In this document: one piece after another, positions 1-18,311 of the stretch
Layout of the letters: each line of letters starts with the position of its first letter
Position numbering within the stretch: position 1 is the stretch's first letter
NCBI GenBank assembly: GCA_964020975.1
Contig: OZ026630.1
Location: 61,937,245-62,001,244 of the forward strand
Direction: 5' to 3'
Source of the DNA: Hermodice carunculata
Lineage: Eukaryota > Annelida > Polychaeta > Eunicida > Amphinomidae
Length of the DNA: 64,000 nucleotides
Notes under the pieces: model-generated
What the model was told of the DNA's origin: nothing
Seen by the model: only the letters and a program-made list of their open reading frames with translations
The model's database searches: none
Position numbers and translations under genes: made by a program

Positions 1-1120
<1,120 letters not shown>

Positions 1121-1770
1121 CAAATTCAAGAGTACGTTTTGTCACGGTGTGTTGTACTTATGTCACTCTATCAGTAATATTGACATTTATTTGAGTAATT
1201 TAAATTGCTGAGCCGTGGGAGTCTGTTATTGAGGTAAAAAGTCAGATTGAAACCAATGTAAGATAACATACAGCGTCACCTGCAAATAGTCAAGAACGTA
1301 ACTTTACTGTGCAGAAGGACCCGGGGAGTGCCTGTGGATGTACTAAGGTAATGCAGGCAGGGATATACACAAGTAAGAAGAATATCCTCACCTTTTTCAC
1401 CCAGTGTCTGATCTTGCCAACTATTTGACAAAAAGTCCTTTTGTCAAAATAATGCTTTAGGACAAACAAGCTCTTTAAGATATTCATGTCGACAGTCACA
1501 AAGGCCAATCTCTAGCAAGGTCTTAATTCTGATGTCCGGGGATAAGCAAAGACCACTCAATCCAGCCGTGTAGTATTTCGTTCCTGTCAAAACCATATTA
1601 ACGAAGAAACTACAAAGAGTATAGGGCCAGGAATAAAATTCAGAATAATACTTTGTCCTTTCCGTACTAATAGTGATTAGACCAACACAGTTTGAAAATT
1701 ATGATTATATGTTTCTCTGCATTATACTGATAATACATTAACCTTGATCATCTTCCGTGTTCTTGGATAG

Positions 1771-5326
<3,556 letters not shown>

Positions 5327-5901
5327 GAAGAAATCAAGTCTGTAATAGGATTTAATATTACAAAACGGACATTTGTCATTTGTAAAAAATACACAAAAGA
5401 TGGACTTGTTTAACCTACATGAAATATTGGGAGAATGAAAAGTTTCCATGGAATCAAATGGCAAAACTTTTGAAGAACCGGTGATCAGAAAAAGAAAATA
5501 CTCAAACTATTTACCCAAATATTACCGTTATGATTAAACATGCATGCGCACAATCGTATTGACATGTTTTAATGTTACAAAGTATAACGGCAATATTCGA
5601 CAATCACTTGGACTGCTTCGGTGGAACTGTCTTGTTTTAAACTGCACGTCCACATATTTGTACGTTATTGAAGGACCATAGTGAAGCTACGTTCTTGATG
5701 GTATGAATATAAAGCAATTCAGGTACATTTTCGGTGAACTTTTACATCATATTGGAATTCTGTCATTAATATTCATAGATTGAGCCACGGTTCGTCTCTG
5801 TTAATAGTTGCCATAACTTAGACCAAAGCTGGATGTTGTTGAAGGTGGTCACTTTCAATGTTTGAACCTTTGGAGATTGATTGGATATTATTCTTAATGA
5901 C

Positions 5902-5907
5902 AATAAA
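5902..5907 (+). promoter_or_regulatory. Candidate polyadenylation signal of the aquaporin gene
   Basis: AATAAA lies about 575 bp past the stop codon at 5326, and I saw no earlier copy in between. The region 5327-5901 is the likely 3' UTR. No transcript evidence is available. Confidence 0.4.
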
Positions 5908-8140
5908 AGGTTGGCACGCGACATCTCCAGCATCCACCGCTTGCTGGTTAATTGAATAGGAAACAGTCGTATACCGATACATCGACTCTAATGTACGTAG
6001 CGGTTTAACCGTTTGAGGACAAACTGTTCCACTCTTAATGTTGATAAAGTGGACGTTTAATGTGTTTGTGTTGTTTACAGTATATGTAAGGTTAAAAAAT
6101 ATATGTTCATTCTATACATTCACAATAATAATAAAACCAAAACGGAGGTGATGTTGCTTTTTTTTCAACTTACGACACCACAGAAAAAAAGCATAAAACG
6201 CCTGTAGGCATAACTTCCGAATTCACAAGTGACGAATTTATTTCATTATGTCCTTGTGTAGTTGTGTACTGAGGAGCAATCAGTTTCATTCCGTTACATC
6301 CGCCGTTTAGTACGATCAGTTTCTTTCGTCCACGGCGGTATTCTTTGGCAAACAGCTAAGTATATCATGTGGTTTCTCTTGAATGCTTCATTTATTGTCT
6401 TGCATCTACTGAGATGCCAGCCATACATTCTGACAAATGCTCACTGAATCAAAATATATATTGTTATTATATGCAGAATATAACGAATGTTGAATGACAA
6501 GTCTTTGGACATGAAGGTCTTGACAAATTCTTTCTCGGTTCCACGGTGCCGGGAGATGCCGCGAGATGGAGCGTATATACAGCAATACTTTTCATTACCC
6601 AACATTGCATTTTTCATCGTGATTTTTGTTTCAGTTTGAACTCCCAAGCCATGCACCATCTCAATACTACCTGTAATGTTAGTGATGCTGCAACAGATCA
6701 CGTACATCAGAAAACAGCGAAGGAATCCCCGCTTCTCATATCCGTGTACATCCAATGGATACGAATCGAGCAGGTTGTTACTGCTCAGATACAACAATCA
6801 AATGTGTAATCATGGGGTGTCGTGTGATTGGACAGTTCTTTTTTTCTACAACACATGAAACCGTCTGATTTATTTATTTTGTGGCAATACAGACTTCTTT
6901 AGCATGCTTCTAAACGTCTTTTTTTGGCATAGATATATCGACATTTGCTCGTCCTCCTTGCTGATATAATTATATCGGATATTTGTATATAGAATATAAT
7001 AAATATAGTTTTATAACTTCGTTGTATATAAACATTGCAATGTATCAATACATTCGTGTCAGCATGTTTTGTTCGTTTGATTTAAAAGGTATTTGTAAAG
7101 AAGAATAAATTTTATAATTGGTTGTAATGCTGGTTGATTTCTCCCTATATAAATTGCAGAGTGTCCACAGAATGTTGTCTATCCATATCGGTTTACAAAT
7201 TTGTTACATGAGTGACAAAGTGTTCAAAAGCATTTAAATTTATTCAGTCACCCACAAGCTAAAAGAAACATTTGCATCTAGGATTGCACTATAGAAAAAT
7301 ATACAGAACGTTTCCATCCCATAAACTTCTCGATCGAGTCCAACAATTTTGTTCAAGTAATATTTCTGTGATGCCCTCCCCCCCCCCCAAAAAAAAAACC
7401 GGTGCTAGGACTGTTATTATCCCAATGAAAAACGCAAGTTGAGAATAGGGTAAGATAATTTAAGTTCCCGGCTCATCAAATTATCATGCTTATCGCCATT
7501 TTAGATGATAATGGTTAACAGTTTCACTTGTCGCTACATGTTTGGAAAAACAACAGGAAACAAGGCAACCGACTATGCGCGATCATTCTTGGAACCTGCC
7601 ATGTACGGGGGCCTGCAGCACTGTCGAATGTGCATTCGTTTTGTTATTTTGTCCAGGGCTCCACTTTATCTGCTACCAAGATCCATTATTGTACATCCAC
7701 GGTAATGCAAAAGTAATTTAAGTCAAAGTGCAGGCCCTAAATTTCAACCTCAATATATATATTCTACAGGTTGAAGTTTAAATCGCCAGAACGATGCGCG
7801 CCTGGTAAATAGACGTTCTGGGCTGTATACTGCGCCCTGGCTGTGCAAAGCCAGATGAACACCCCAAGGAAGTCTGCTCTGAGGGCAGGAACAATGCAGA
7901 CAAACGCTAACACCATATTCAAAATTTGTCGGTGTGTGAAATGTCATAAAACTAGAGGCACGAATTCTCCCGCGCGATCCTGTTATGAGCTCGTTTGCAC
8001 GAAGCGGTGATGGAATTGTCAGCATCCGGCACAGAATATGTATGGCTTAACTGATTTTGGCAAAACAAAACGAATTGCACTTGAATTGAATGAGGGTTTG
8101 CGCACATGGCAAAAGTCTATCATGTAGTTAAGACATATTG
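5908..8140. other. No gene recognised
   Basis: The longest open frame is 118 codons on the minus strand at 6441-6797, overlapped by several others of similar length in other frames. None resembles a known family, so chance is likely. Nothing else was seen except short homopolymers near 7378-7398. Confidence 0.4.
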
Positions 8141-8149
8141 GCAGCGAAT

Positions 8150-9205
8150 ACATTCACAGTAATGTGCTTTATTGTTTCTTTTGCCCAATCCGGCTCATAG
8201 CAAACAATTCAAATACATGCAGTAAAATTGCTCATCACACATATAATAAGAGCAAATATGTACAATTTACATGTCAGAAGGATAGACAACCAAAAATTGG
8301 CAAGAAGTTATATACATGAAATTTAGGTACTGAAAAAACACAGAAAAACCTGTACATGAATAATTGTTCAGACTATATATACTCGGCCGTCGGGCTCAGG
8401 AGACTTGCTCATTTAGGAGACGCATTCTCCTGAACTCGCATTCTTCTGAACTCGACGAAACGGTATATGTACGATGCTACAGCTCCAACAATGAGAGTAT
8501 CAGGTTTCATAATAACGTCTAATTTTTGGTCTTCCGAGAAGTCATGAAAATTACGGTGGTATTTACTTATTGGATCATATAAAGGAATGCGAAATTTACC
8601 ATACAAAGGACAAGAGATTAAAGGATGTTTTCAGTTTTCTATAACGTTTTTATCGCAAAATTGGCAAAACTCTTTCATGTTTCTCCTCGCCTACATATCT
8701 CCCGGTTTCAATTCGCAAACTATGATTACTCAGCCTTAAACGTGTGAGACTACGTCTGAATTTAAAGTTTTTTATTTCGTCCAAATAATTTTCAAATTTA
8801 TATGTGTCTTTGTATGATCTATAAAATTCCAATTTAGTAGTTTTTCCGTCGACATTATTCCAAATTTTAGAGAAAATAGTTGCTCACTTTGACATGGGAG
8901 AGAGTATGCCAGTTTTGTGAAAAATTTGCTGCTATCGGCATAATCCGTAATTCCCTGTTTGAGCCAAACATAATTAAATCAATTTTTCTGGAGAATCATC
9001 CTTGGAGCACTAACCCAAGTGGTAAAACCTAATCTGTCTAACTCAAACGCTACATTATAAGACTTCCTTAAAATATCATTTTCCGAGAGAGAAATCAGTC
9101 TAAACGACTATTTAATAATTTTCATTTTAATATCTATATCCAAGTGATATTGCATACAGATAAGAATAATCATGAAAGGAGACATCATAAACTTTAAATC
9201 TAATA
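8150..9205 (-). mobile_element. LINE 3' end: reverse-transcriptase C-terminal region
   Basis: Read on the minus strand from about 9200, the frame carries DRLGFTTWVSAPRMIL, then LKQGITDYADSSKFF, then FYRSYKDTYKFENYL, SLTRLRLSNHSLRIETGRY and SCPLYGKFRIPLYDPI. This run of motifs is the conserved C-terminal part of ORF2 in non-LTR retrotransposons, ending in the histidine/cysteine region that follows the RT. The frame ends near 8409. Minus-strand sequence down to about 8150 is probably 3' UTR. It is 5' truncated, with no endonuclease or RT core, and has at least two stops and one frame change: stops near 8970 and 8632 and a shift near 8650. It is a dead copy. The clade cannot be fixed from this part alone. 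Confidence 0.75.
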
Positions 9206-10790
9206 TTTTTAATTACCAAAGCCATTTTAATTTAAGTGCAATAAATTTTCCCCAAACAAAGCTTGACGGCAAGGGGCAAAATAATGACTCACATGATACA
9301 GTTCTATAGTGATTGCATTTCGCTTATGTCTTATACTAAACATTGGTGTTTATATCAAAGCCGCTGTGACCAAATTCATGTTTTCATAAATTACCATTTT
9401 TATCGAGTGTTCTGACCGTTTACCATTGAACAAAAATGCATGATAACGACTAGTGCGTACTATACTCTACGTTCATTGCACATAAGCATCTTGTTTGTTT
9501 GTTTTTGAAATGCGCAGCACTGGATTTGGGTCCCTACGTCAGCTGCATCTGGCAGTTGATCTGCAATGTGCAATGAACGGAAGAATATCTGCTCGGGGTC
9601 ATTAGGTTTTTTCTCATTTGTCTCCAAAACAAGAAAAGACATGTTAACATGGGATAAATAGATATCTTCATCTCTTTGTTGATAACGTTGTGAACACATC
9701 CACACTGAAAAATTTAATTGTTTAACTATTAGGAACAATGGTGAGCCCAGGGACGCTGGACTGAACTACATACTTTCCTCACTCCCACCTCCCAAAAAGG
9801 CCTAAGATCAGTTTGACACAGGGAGAATTTGGACTCATGAAAAGGACTGATGACATGAGGTTTACGCCAACGACACCCCAATTTTGTAACGTTAAAGTTT
9901 GCCCTCTGTATATTTGTATTTTCTCTCATCTTCAAGGATAATTTGATGCACTTCCAGCCACCCAAGTATAGAAAGCAAGCTGGCTTTTTTTCCATTTCTA
10001 CAGAGTTGAACATATGAGAATATTTTTCATGGGGCACAAAGGCACTATTTTGATCATACGCACAAGCCTGTGCCTAAATGCGCATGAGGGGAACCTAAGT
10101 TCTTTTACCATCAATTATGCTACAACCAATCAATGTGACGAATCAATTTATATTGAATAAAATTCCATGCGTCATTTCATTGAGCACATGGACCTTGATA
10201 ATGCTCCTGTTATTCTGCTAAAGAGAAAGATTAAAGTCAAATAAACTGATCCTTATTTGTGTCATAGAGATTAATATTTGGGCCCATTTGTACTTCCAAT
10301 GAATAGTATATAATCGTATCGTACCACATCGTATATTTTAATACTATTATAGGATATTTACGCCGCGTGCAATAGGCTACACCAGGCATTGCTTGTTCCG
10401 CGATTGCTTTAGGAAATAAGTATGTTTAAACGATAATTTTGTATCCTTGCCCTGACAGCGAGTTGGGGACAAGTTGGGGATCAAGTGCAGCACATACGGC
10501 AAAAATTTAAAAATTCATATGCACACCATATCTTAAAGTTTACACATACACCATAGTTGAAATGTCACATAACACCATACATGAAAGTTAAAACATACAC
10601 ACACAGCACAGACTGATTTAAAACCGTAGTGAATAAGGAGAACAAAATTGCTGCCTTAACTTTTACATTAACACTAATCTTGGCCATCTGAATAATTGGA
10701 GCAGACTTTAGCGCGTTTCCTTTAATGCTCTCAAATCCCTTTCCCACCTGTTCACGTGTGAGCGCAACAAAGTAGATCACCCTGCGTTAT
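9206..10790. other. No gene recognised
   Basis: Minus-strand open frames at 9460-9738 and 9729-10037 (92 and 102 codons) do not resemble any family I know. No repeat structure stands out. Confidence 0.35.
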
Positions 10791-10794
10791 ATCT

Positions 10795-11950
10795 TGGTAA
10801 CTTCGCTCATTTAGGTGTAACACTATCCGACATGGCACTCGCATATCAACCGCATTGTCACTAAAGCAAGCAAACGCCTCTCACTCCTAAAACGGCTTAA
10901 ATTTAAACTATCCAGGAAAACTCTAGGAGAGCTTTATTTAACTATGATTCGCCCTGTTGTGGAGCATGGCTGCGTTCTCTTTGACAACTGTACCCTAGAA
11001 CTGTCTGACCTGCTGGAAGGGTTATAGTATGAAGCTTCCAGAATTTGTACTCGAGCTACTAAATTCACTTCCCGTGCTCGTCTGTTGGCAGAAGTTGGGT
11101 GGGAGCCATTTCATACCCGCAGAAAATCCTTTAGATTAGTACTTTTATACAAAATACTTAACAAACTTACTCCACAATATCTTTACGACCTGATACCTAA
11201 TTGGGTTCTTGTACAATCTCGTCATCCACCTAGAAATCCTGCTAAACTCAAACAAATAAAATGTAGAACTGACCGCTTCTACACATATTTCTCCCATCAT
11301 CTATCAGACCTTGGAATGATCTCCCGCCTGCTGTAAGAGAATCACCTTCACTCTCGTACTTTAAACTGAAGTTTTAAAAAGAATCTATTTTTGCAGCAAG
11401 TAATTCCTTCATATTTTTCTGATGGGGACCGCTTTGTAAATAATGTTCAGACCCAACTACGTCTGGGTCAGTCTAAATTAAACTCACATCTTTTTAACGT
11501 AAATATTGTACTATCAACAGCCTGTTCCTGTAGCCACCTAGTCGAGGATACATTTCATTTCTTTTTTCATTGTCCTCGGTACAACCCTCAAAGGCGTAAA
11601 CTCTTGAATGCTGTTGTTAACGTGCTTACCCCAGGTGTAAATCCAAACTTGTTGATTGATCTCGTTAGACACAGACTTTTGGAAATAATGCTAAGTGGCA
11701 GTACGGATCTTTTAAATGAACAGAATGTTGATTTTTTCTCTGCAGCACATACAGTTATCATAGAGTCGAGACGTTTCATTTATTGATATTGTTTCCTGAC
11801 CCACTACTGCTCGGTATTATACAGTTAAAAATAGCAAACAGAGTCCTTGTAATGTCCTGTTTGTCGTGTACATATTATGTGTGTCAATGCATGTACTGGA
11901 GAACCTCCAGATAAGTTGCTTTGTTACTATTAGGCGATCCACTCCTTTAA
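10795..11950 (+). mobile_element. LINE 3' end (CR1/Jockey-like), ORF2 C-terminus
   Basis: The frame starts with HLGVTLSD, then IVTKASKRLSLLKRLKFKLS, LYLTMIRPVVEHGCVLFDNC, EVGWEPFHTRRKSFRLVLLY and KILNKLTPQYLYDLIP, the classic region downstream of the RT fingers and palm in CR1/Jockey-type LINEs. A second frame at 11391-11786 gives LRLGQSKLNSHLF and then CSCSHLVEDTFHFFFHCPRY, the cysteine/histidine C-terminal motif, and stops at 11786. Several defects are visible: a frame change near 10850, an in-frame TAG near 11025, and shifts between 11320 and 11395. The RT core and endonuclease are missing (5' truncation). Sequence from 11787 to about 11950 is the likely 3' UTR. Confidence 0.82.
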
Positions 11951-13962
11951 AGGAGGGCACTCATTACTGATGAAAAATCCTTTCCAATGATGTATAATAC
12001 AACGTAAGGAGTGTCTTCCTTTAAATAAATATGTTTAATACAATACAACCTTAATGAATAATAAAATCTCTGAGTAGCCGTAACATAATAGAATACTTTG
12101 CGGAAATTACTACCCTTGACATTCTTAGCAGTTTGTCTGCTGGGCAACAACCTCAGAATTGGAAACCGTTATGGTCGAAGATCTGAAGCTTAGTGCGCAG
12201 TGGCACTGGCAACTTTGGTTCAATATTACCCATTTAATTTTTTTCACAAGGACACCAAACCTATATCTTTTCTGATTACTACATATCCATGGATTTGTAT
12301 CCATAGATTTTTTGCAGGCTTGGATTTTTTTCTTCAGATTTTTTGGCATTCTTTCTGACTTTGTAGGATTTTCACATTTTTATCTATGCCCAGGATCAAA
12401 TTCAATGGTGAGTCCTCAAATATCATAAATGAAAAGTTGTATTTTTTTTTATGTTGGCCCTAACAGGTTGTTCATTTCTTTTTCAAAATTGCCCCAAAAG
12501 TAACGGAAAGGGCAGCCAGAAAAAAAATCCTGGGATGCACTTCTGGATATGATATTTTTCTTTTGATGTCCGTTGATTTTAATGTGATAGGGCAATTCGT
12601 TTGTTTGTGAGGCTAGATACAAATTGCTTGGGTTGAGCAAAAAACTTCCGAGAAAATTGTATAAAAACGAAATGATGCCAATTCTTATTCATTCATGGCT
12701 GCAATATGACACATACTCACTTTTTCTGTCCTGTGTTTTTATTATTGTGTGAAATAAACTTATAGCTTTATCTCTGTGATGTTAAAAGAGCATATTTTGT
12801 GGCTTAAAAATCGACTTTTTTTAACTTGAAACATCAAACGTAACCACACTTGTCTTCTTTGCGTGTGGGTTCACACGCGGCCTTCCATATTTGGGGCCCA
12901 GCAAGTTGATTGTGCTAATTTGTTTTTACATCAATCGAGAACTTAAAAGTTGTCAGAACAATGTTGGTGATTAGCCTGTACTGGCATATTCTCCTCCCCA
13001 TGGCTAGTGCTTTCCTGTTTCCTATGAGTGACCCTTGTCGGTCGCTCGCCTGGTTTCGAGGGGTCATGGACTAATGACTTTGCAAACAATGTCACGGTTT
13101 ATTATCATGCCCGTGCAAACAAAGCCCATGTGGTCAGTACTGCCGTAACTCTTCAGTGAAAACAAACGTTTTGAGCTCAAAACAGACCGAGGATTGAATT
13201 TGAATTACGTATGTCAAAAATATGATTGAAAAAAATTGGTCTGTGTGAGAAACAAACTGCACATGAAAACGTAGATCACACAAGGCGTGCACCAGTTCTG
13301 TTCAACACAGACTTTACTATGATCATCCAATGTCCAACAGTTAGAGGAAGATAAGTGTTTATGGATTTCAGCAAATGGGCCGACATAATTTCATGAAGAT
13401 TGAAATTTTGCAGATATTCAGTAAAACCACCAACCAAGCTATATGTAAGATATACAGTGACAAAACTCAAGATAGGTCTACATGCAAAAAATGCCATGAC
13501 AATTAAACCAATATGTATGATTGGCTTAAAGAAAGAGATGTTTATTCATACTGTTGATCCAAAAAAGAAACCCCATTTAATTTGACCAGACTCCAATGCA
13601 TACTGGTTTTTGGTAACAATAGGATTGGTCATTGTCAGCTTCATAAATGTACATGGCAGACACCTGTCAAACTTTATAAAGGATTTATCTTTTTCCTGTC
13701 TTGGGATCACCAATATATTGCTGGTCTTCTGCAAATGCCTAACTGTCACCACAACTTGTTTCGAACAACAGCTAAAACTATGGATTTTTCAAAGGAAACA
13801 ACAACTCCTTTTTTTTCCCGAATTTCGCCGTTTGTAAAAAAAACACTTATGCTATTCGTATTGAAATTAGGTAAATAGCCAATTCCAATGGAAAACCAGT
13901 AATTGTATCAATGCATACTACTCAATCTCAAACAGTTGGCACATCAGCCGTCTGCGGCCAAC
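11951..13962. other. No gene recognised
   Basis: Frames up to 98 codons overlap on both strands around 13276-13878 without family resemblance. I see no long repeat. Confidence 0.35.
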
Positions 13963-13985
13963 AAAAAAAAAAAAAAAACAAAAAA

Positions 13986-14035
<50 letters not shown>
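13963..14035. repeat. A-rich tract
   Basis: About 70 bp almost entirely of A with few C interruptions. The polylysine frame across it is an artefact. Confidence 0.95.
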
Positions 14036-14037
<2 letters not shown>

Positions 14038-14510
14038 AGCAGCCAAGGCGCCATTATACTTATTCGGCAGGCCATTTAAATTATCCCGAGAATAGCTGCT
14101 GATATGAGCAGCATAATAATTCCAGTGGTAATTTCTCAGGAAGAGGCCCTACAACTGAATATCAACATGCATAATCTTAAATGAACTATTCCACAGTTGG
14201 TGCAGATCAACAGCTTTGGGCGCGCTCTGGGTGCAGCAAGGGTGCTGGACAGTGTCTGCTATATCTGCAAACTGGAACGGAAAGTCTTAATTTTCAAGTC
14301 CTTGTTCTGGTCTTCGTTAATGTTTTGTAATCTCCACTATCACCCCCCCCCCCCCAAAAAAAACCAAACTCCACTGTACTTTTGAGTTCCATCGGCGACC
14401 TGAATAGAAATGTTTCACTGTGCATCTTTTCCCAGAATCTTCACCATAAAGTAGATGCCTTCCATGCCAAATAGGTAAGCCCGCAATGGAATATGAAGGC
14501 GTTAATTTAA

Positions 14511-14749
14511 CTCTCTCAGTGCTAACTGCGACTAAAGTGCAACTACTCAGACGAACTGCTTTGAATATTTAGGGGGCTAGATTCATATCCCTCAAGAAGA
14601 CAACTTTTATTCCACTTAATGCATTACTGTAGTTCCAGAAATTATAATGGTCAGGGTCAACAGCTTTCCTCTGAGCGTCTTCGGCCCAATGCGTCCAAAG
14701 CACGCCAAGGAAAGCTGTTGACTCATTCCAAAACATAGCACTGAAAGAG
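14511..14749. mobile_element. piggyBac-type MITE with TTAA target duplication
   Basis: TTAA at 14507-14510 and again at 14750-14753 flank matching terminal inverted repeats: CTCTCTCAGTGCT at the left and AGCACTGAAAGAG at the right, with one mismatch in 13. TTAA duplication with CCCTTT/CTCTTTCA-like ends is the signature of piggyBac-derived MITEs. The 239 bp element codes for nothing. It contains a strong hairpin near its right end, described separately. Confidence 0.7.
14656..14722. repeat. Hairpin module, arms GTCAACAGCTTTCCT
   Basis: Arms GTCAACAGCTTTCCT (14656-14670) and AGGAAAGCTGTTGAC (14708-14722) pair perfectly, with a 37 nt loop that still holds GCGTCTTCGG and GCGTCC. The same module recurs at 37688-37754, and one arm is present at 34373-34387. 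Confidence 0.85.
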
Positions 14750-14759
14750 TTAACTTCGG

Positions 14760-15750
14760 CCTGTAAACAAGTTTGATTTTTCTTTAGTGTTTTGTAAAGG
14801 TGTGTGTATGCTGTTCGGCGGTACATAATGCTCCCATTGAAATCAGGTCGAAAGTGTCAGTTGTGGGTCGACCTGGTCAGTTTTTCATTGAATGATTTAA
14901 GCATCAAAGCACGTAGGTGCAGGCAAATATAGCAGTCAAATCATTTAGTGCTTCGTAAATTGGGTACAAGAATAAATTTCCATCTGACTCTACTAAGTAT
15001 TCTTTATCAAAATATTAGTAATATCCCGCTTCCCCACACAGGCAACAGCCCAAATGTCGAGACGGGATCATGGTCAATAATACAACCAGGTAAGCAGTTT
15101 TGGCGGTAAATAAATATGCATGCCTCGTATTGCACCGGATGATCGTCGTAGCGTAGTGCCTTGTGGCTGACGGTCAAGTTACCTTTTCTTTGAATGAATC
15201 AGGATGAAAATGTTCAACAAACTGTGGTGAATATACTTTTCGTCGATGGTTGGAAAAACATTTATGACACACCAATGTGACGTTTTGTAAGGATTTATTG
15301 TTAGGACTCTTTATTTTTATTTTATTTATTAATTTTTTTTTTTTACAATTCGTCAGTAATACAGAACTAACAAACAAAGAAAGCAGAAAATTGCCAGAGC
15401 CATTAACATCGCGTTCGTTAACACATTTTGTTGACAAAACTCAAATAGTATCAATAACTTTATTTCGCAAAGATCCAAACACATTTCAAACACTGCTGTC
15501 ACAGGAGGTTTGATTGATGTGTGAAAACCTGTGGCGGCGTGTGGTCTTCGACGTGCAAATGAGCTGGCAATCCCTTAATGCGGACTCAACTCTGACTTAA
15601 TGCAGACTGTGTCAGTTCACCCAGAAAAGTTTGGGAACATACCGTATGCTTGTGTGAAAACGATTTCCTATTTGAAGATTTCAACCATAAAGAGTCCAAA
15701 CTGTTCACTTGCCTTGTGTTGCCTTTTATTAAAAAATAATAATAATAAAA
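14760..15750. other. No gene recognised
   Basis: There is a small perfect inverted repeat at about 14846-14871 (CAGGTCGA / TCGACCTG). Otherwise the stretch has short overlapping frames only. Confidence 0.35.
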
Positions 15751-16094
15751 CAAGAGGGCTGTGTGAACAGCCCATGCTCAGCTGACCTACAGATTTATAT
15801 CACACTTGAGGTTCTGTGAACTTGGGATAGGACAAAATCATGGTAGACACTTGTCAAAGGTACATCCCTACCAAGTTTGGCATAGTAATCAATGGGTTAG
15901 GTGCATTTACCGATAAATACCCGAATTGAAAAACAAAAATCACAAAAAAGTATAAAATCCACTGCAGTGCCACGTGGTAAAAAACTTTGACCTTTTCACA
16001 AAAAACATATCCACCAAGTTCCAGCGTTATTTCAGGTTCTCGAGAAGAAGTTGAAAATAGCGAAAACAAACAAAAAGTCATTAAAAGAAAGAAA

Positions 16095-17350
16095 CAAGAG
16101 GGCTATGTGAACAGCCCATGCTCAGCTGATCTTGACATTCATCACACTTGCAGCTCTAAGAACTTGGTAAAGGATCAAGGTCACCCATGTTCTGAGTAAG
16201 TCTGACCTTTATAGAAGAACAATAACATGTGCAACATCAAGGTTCAAGTAGTTCTCAAGTTGTAATGAAGAGTAAAATTCATGTATGTTGCACTGTGACC
16301 CCAGAAGCGAGGTCAAGGTCATTCATGTACTGTCTAAGCATGACCTTCATACAGAAACATTAACATGTGCAGCATCACGGTACTAACTCAAAACAGATCT
16401 CAAGTTATCAAGTAAACAGTAAATTTCGTCTCAGTTATCCTGTGAATTAGCATTAGAATGCCCATTGACCTTCATAGTAATCAATTGGAAAGCTGCATTG
16501 ACCGATAAATACCCGAATTGAAAATCCTTAAAAATCAGGAATCCAAAGCAGTGCCACCTAGTAAACAACTTTGTTTGACCATTCCACAAGAACATATCCA
16601 TCACATTTCAGCCTAATCTGAGTGACGGTTCCGAGAACAAGTGAAAAAAGCAAAACCATACAAAAAATTCTTTAAAAAATTAGAAAAAAATTGCAGCACC
16701 ACCTGGTGAACAAATTGGGAACTAGGTGTCCCTGGGAGTCTCTATGTACGATATCAAAGCAATTGGGTGAGCAGTTTCAGAGGAGAGGAGTTTTTAAGGT
16801 CTGCCCCTGAAGAAGAACCAAAAAAAAAAAAATATTAAAAAATCCACAAATCACTGGACCGTGACCATTTGAACAACTTGGTAGAGATCCACCCAATGCA
16901 CATCGCCACTAAGTTTGAAGTAAATCTGGCCAAAATTATTCAAGTTATACCCTTTACAAGAAATTCCCATGTTAAACTTTCTATTAAAACATTTGTAAAG
17001 ATTTTTGTAAAAAAAATCATAAAAAAATCCAAAATACATTGAAACATGACCATTGGAACAAACTTGGTAGAAACCCACCCAAGGTTTATCCCCTTCAGGT
17101 TTGAAGTAAATCTGGATAATGGTTTTGGAGAAGAAGTCAAAAATGTAAATTAGCATTAGACTTACATGGTAATCAATAGGAAAGGTGCATTAACGGAACA
17201 GGAGCCGAATTGAAAAAAATCGTTAAACATCAGGAATCTGCAGCATTCCCACAAGGTGAACGACATTGTTTCACCCTTCCACAAGGAACATATCCACCAC
17301 GTTTAAGCTTAATCTGAGTGACGGTTCTGGCGAAGAAATCAAGAATAGCT

Positions 17351-17401
<51 letters not shown>

Positions 17402-18311
17402 ACACACACACACACACACAATCATAAAAAATAGAGAAAATTTGAAGCGCCATCTGGTGAACAAATTAAGAACTAGGAGTCCCTAGGTGTCCTCCTGTGT
17501 GATATCAAAGCAATTGGGTAAGCGGTTTCGGAGAAGAAGATTTTTTAACATTTGTCCAAAAAAAAGAAAAAAAAAAATATTAAAAGTCAAAAATCACTGG
17601 AGCATGACCATTTGAACCGAACTGGTAGAAACCCACCCAAGGTACATTGCCACCAAGTTTGAAGTTAATCTGTATGACGGTTTTGGAGGAGAAGTCGAAA
17701 ATGTGAATTAGCATTAGAATGTCCATTGACTTCCATAGTACTAGTGCATTGACCGATAAGTACCCAAATTGAAAAAATCGTTAAAAATCAGGAATCCGCA
17801 GCATTCCGACATAGTGAACAACTTTGTTGACCCTTCTACAAGGAACATATCCACCATGTTTCAGCTTAATCTGAATGACGGTTCTCGAGAAGAAGTCGCA
17901 AATGGCTATAACACATAAAAAATTCTTAACAAATTAGAAAAAAAAAATTGCAGCGCTACCTGGTGAACAGATGAAGAACTAGAAGTCGCAGGAAGTGTTA
18001 TGTGTGATATCAAAGCAATTGGATGAGCGGTTTCGGAGAAGAAGATTTTTTACGATTTGCCTAAAAAAGACCAAAAAAATTCATTAAAAATCCAAAAATC
18101 ACTGGACCGTGACCATTTGAACAAACTTTGTAGAAACCCACCCAAGGCACAGAAGTTTGAAGTAGATCTGGCTGACGGTTTTTGAGAAGTCGAAAATGTG
18201 AATTGTCAACGGACTACGACGGACGACAGACAGACAACGGACAATGGACGACAGACGGACGACAGATGCCTCACCCTCCTAAAAGCTCAGCTGAATTATC
18301 AGCTCAGCTAA
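16095..18311 (+). mobile_element. Element B: full copy nested in element A
   Basis: It starts with CAAGAGGGCTATGTGAACAG and ATGCTCAGCTGA at 16095-16129. It continues with two head repeats carrying GTCAAGGTCA-type motifs (about 16150-16440), then body monomers to about 18200. It ends with a CGGACGACAGA-type tract (about 18200-18270) and the palindrome AGCTCAGCTGA-ATTA-TCAGCTCAGCTAA at 18285-18311. The body sequence of A resumes directly after it (GGAGCACCACCTGGTGAATAA). Left flank AAAGAAAGAAA and right flank AAATTT are both A-rich. It looks structurally complete. Confidence 0.7.
17352..17420. repeat. (CA)n microsatellite
   Basis: About 69 bp of CA dinucleotide with one T interruption. It sits in a monomer linker where sister copies read AACACATAAAAA, so it probably grew from a short ACAC seed. 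Confidence 0.95.

Noticed and set aside
6441-6797. 118-codon minus-strand frame as a gene
   Set aside because: It has no recognisable domain or splice context, and plus-strand frames overlap it.
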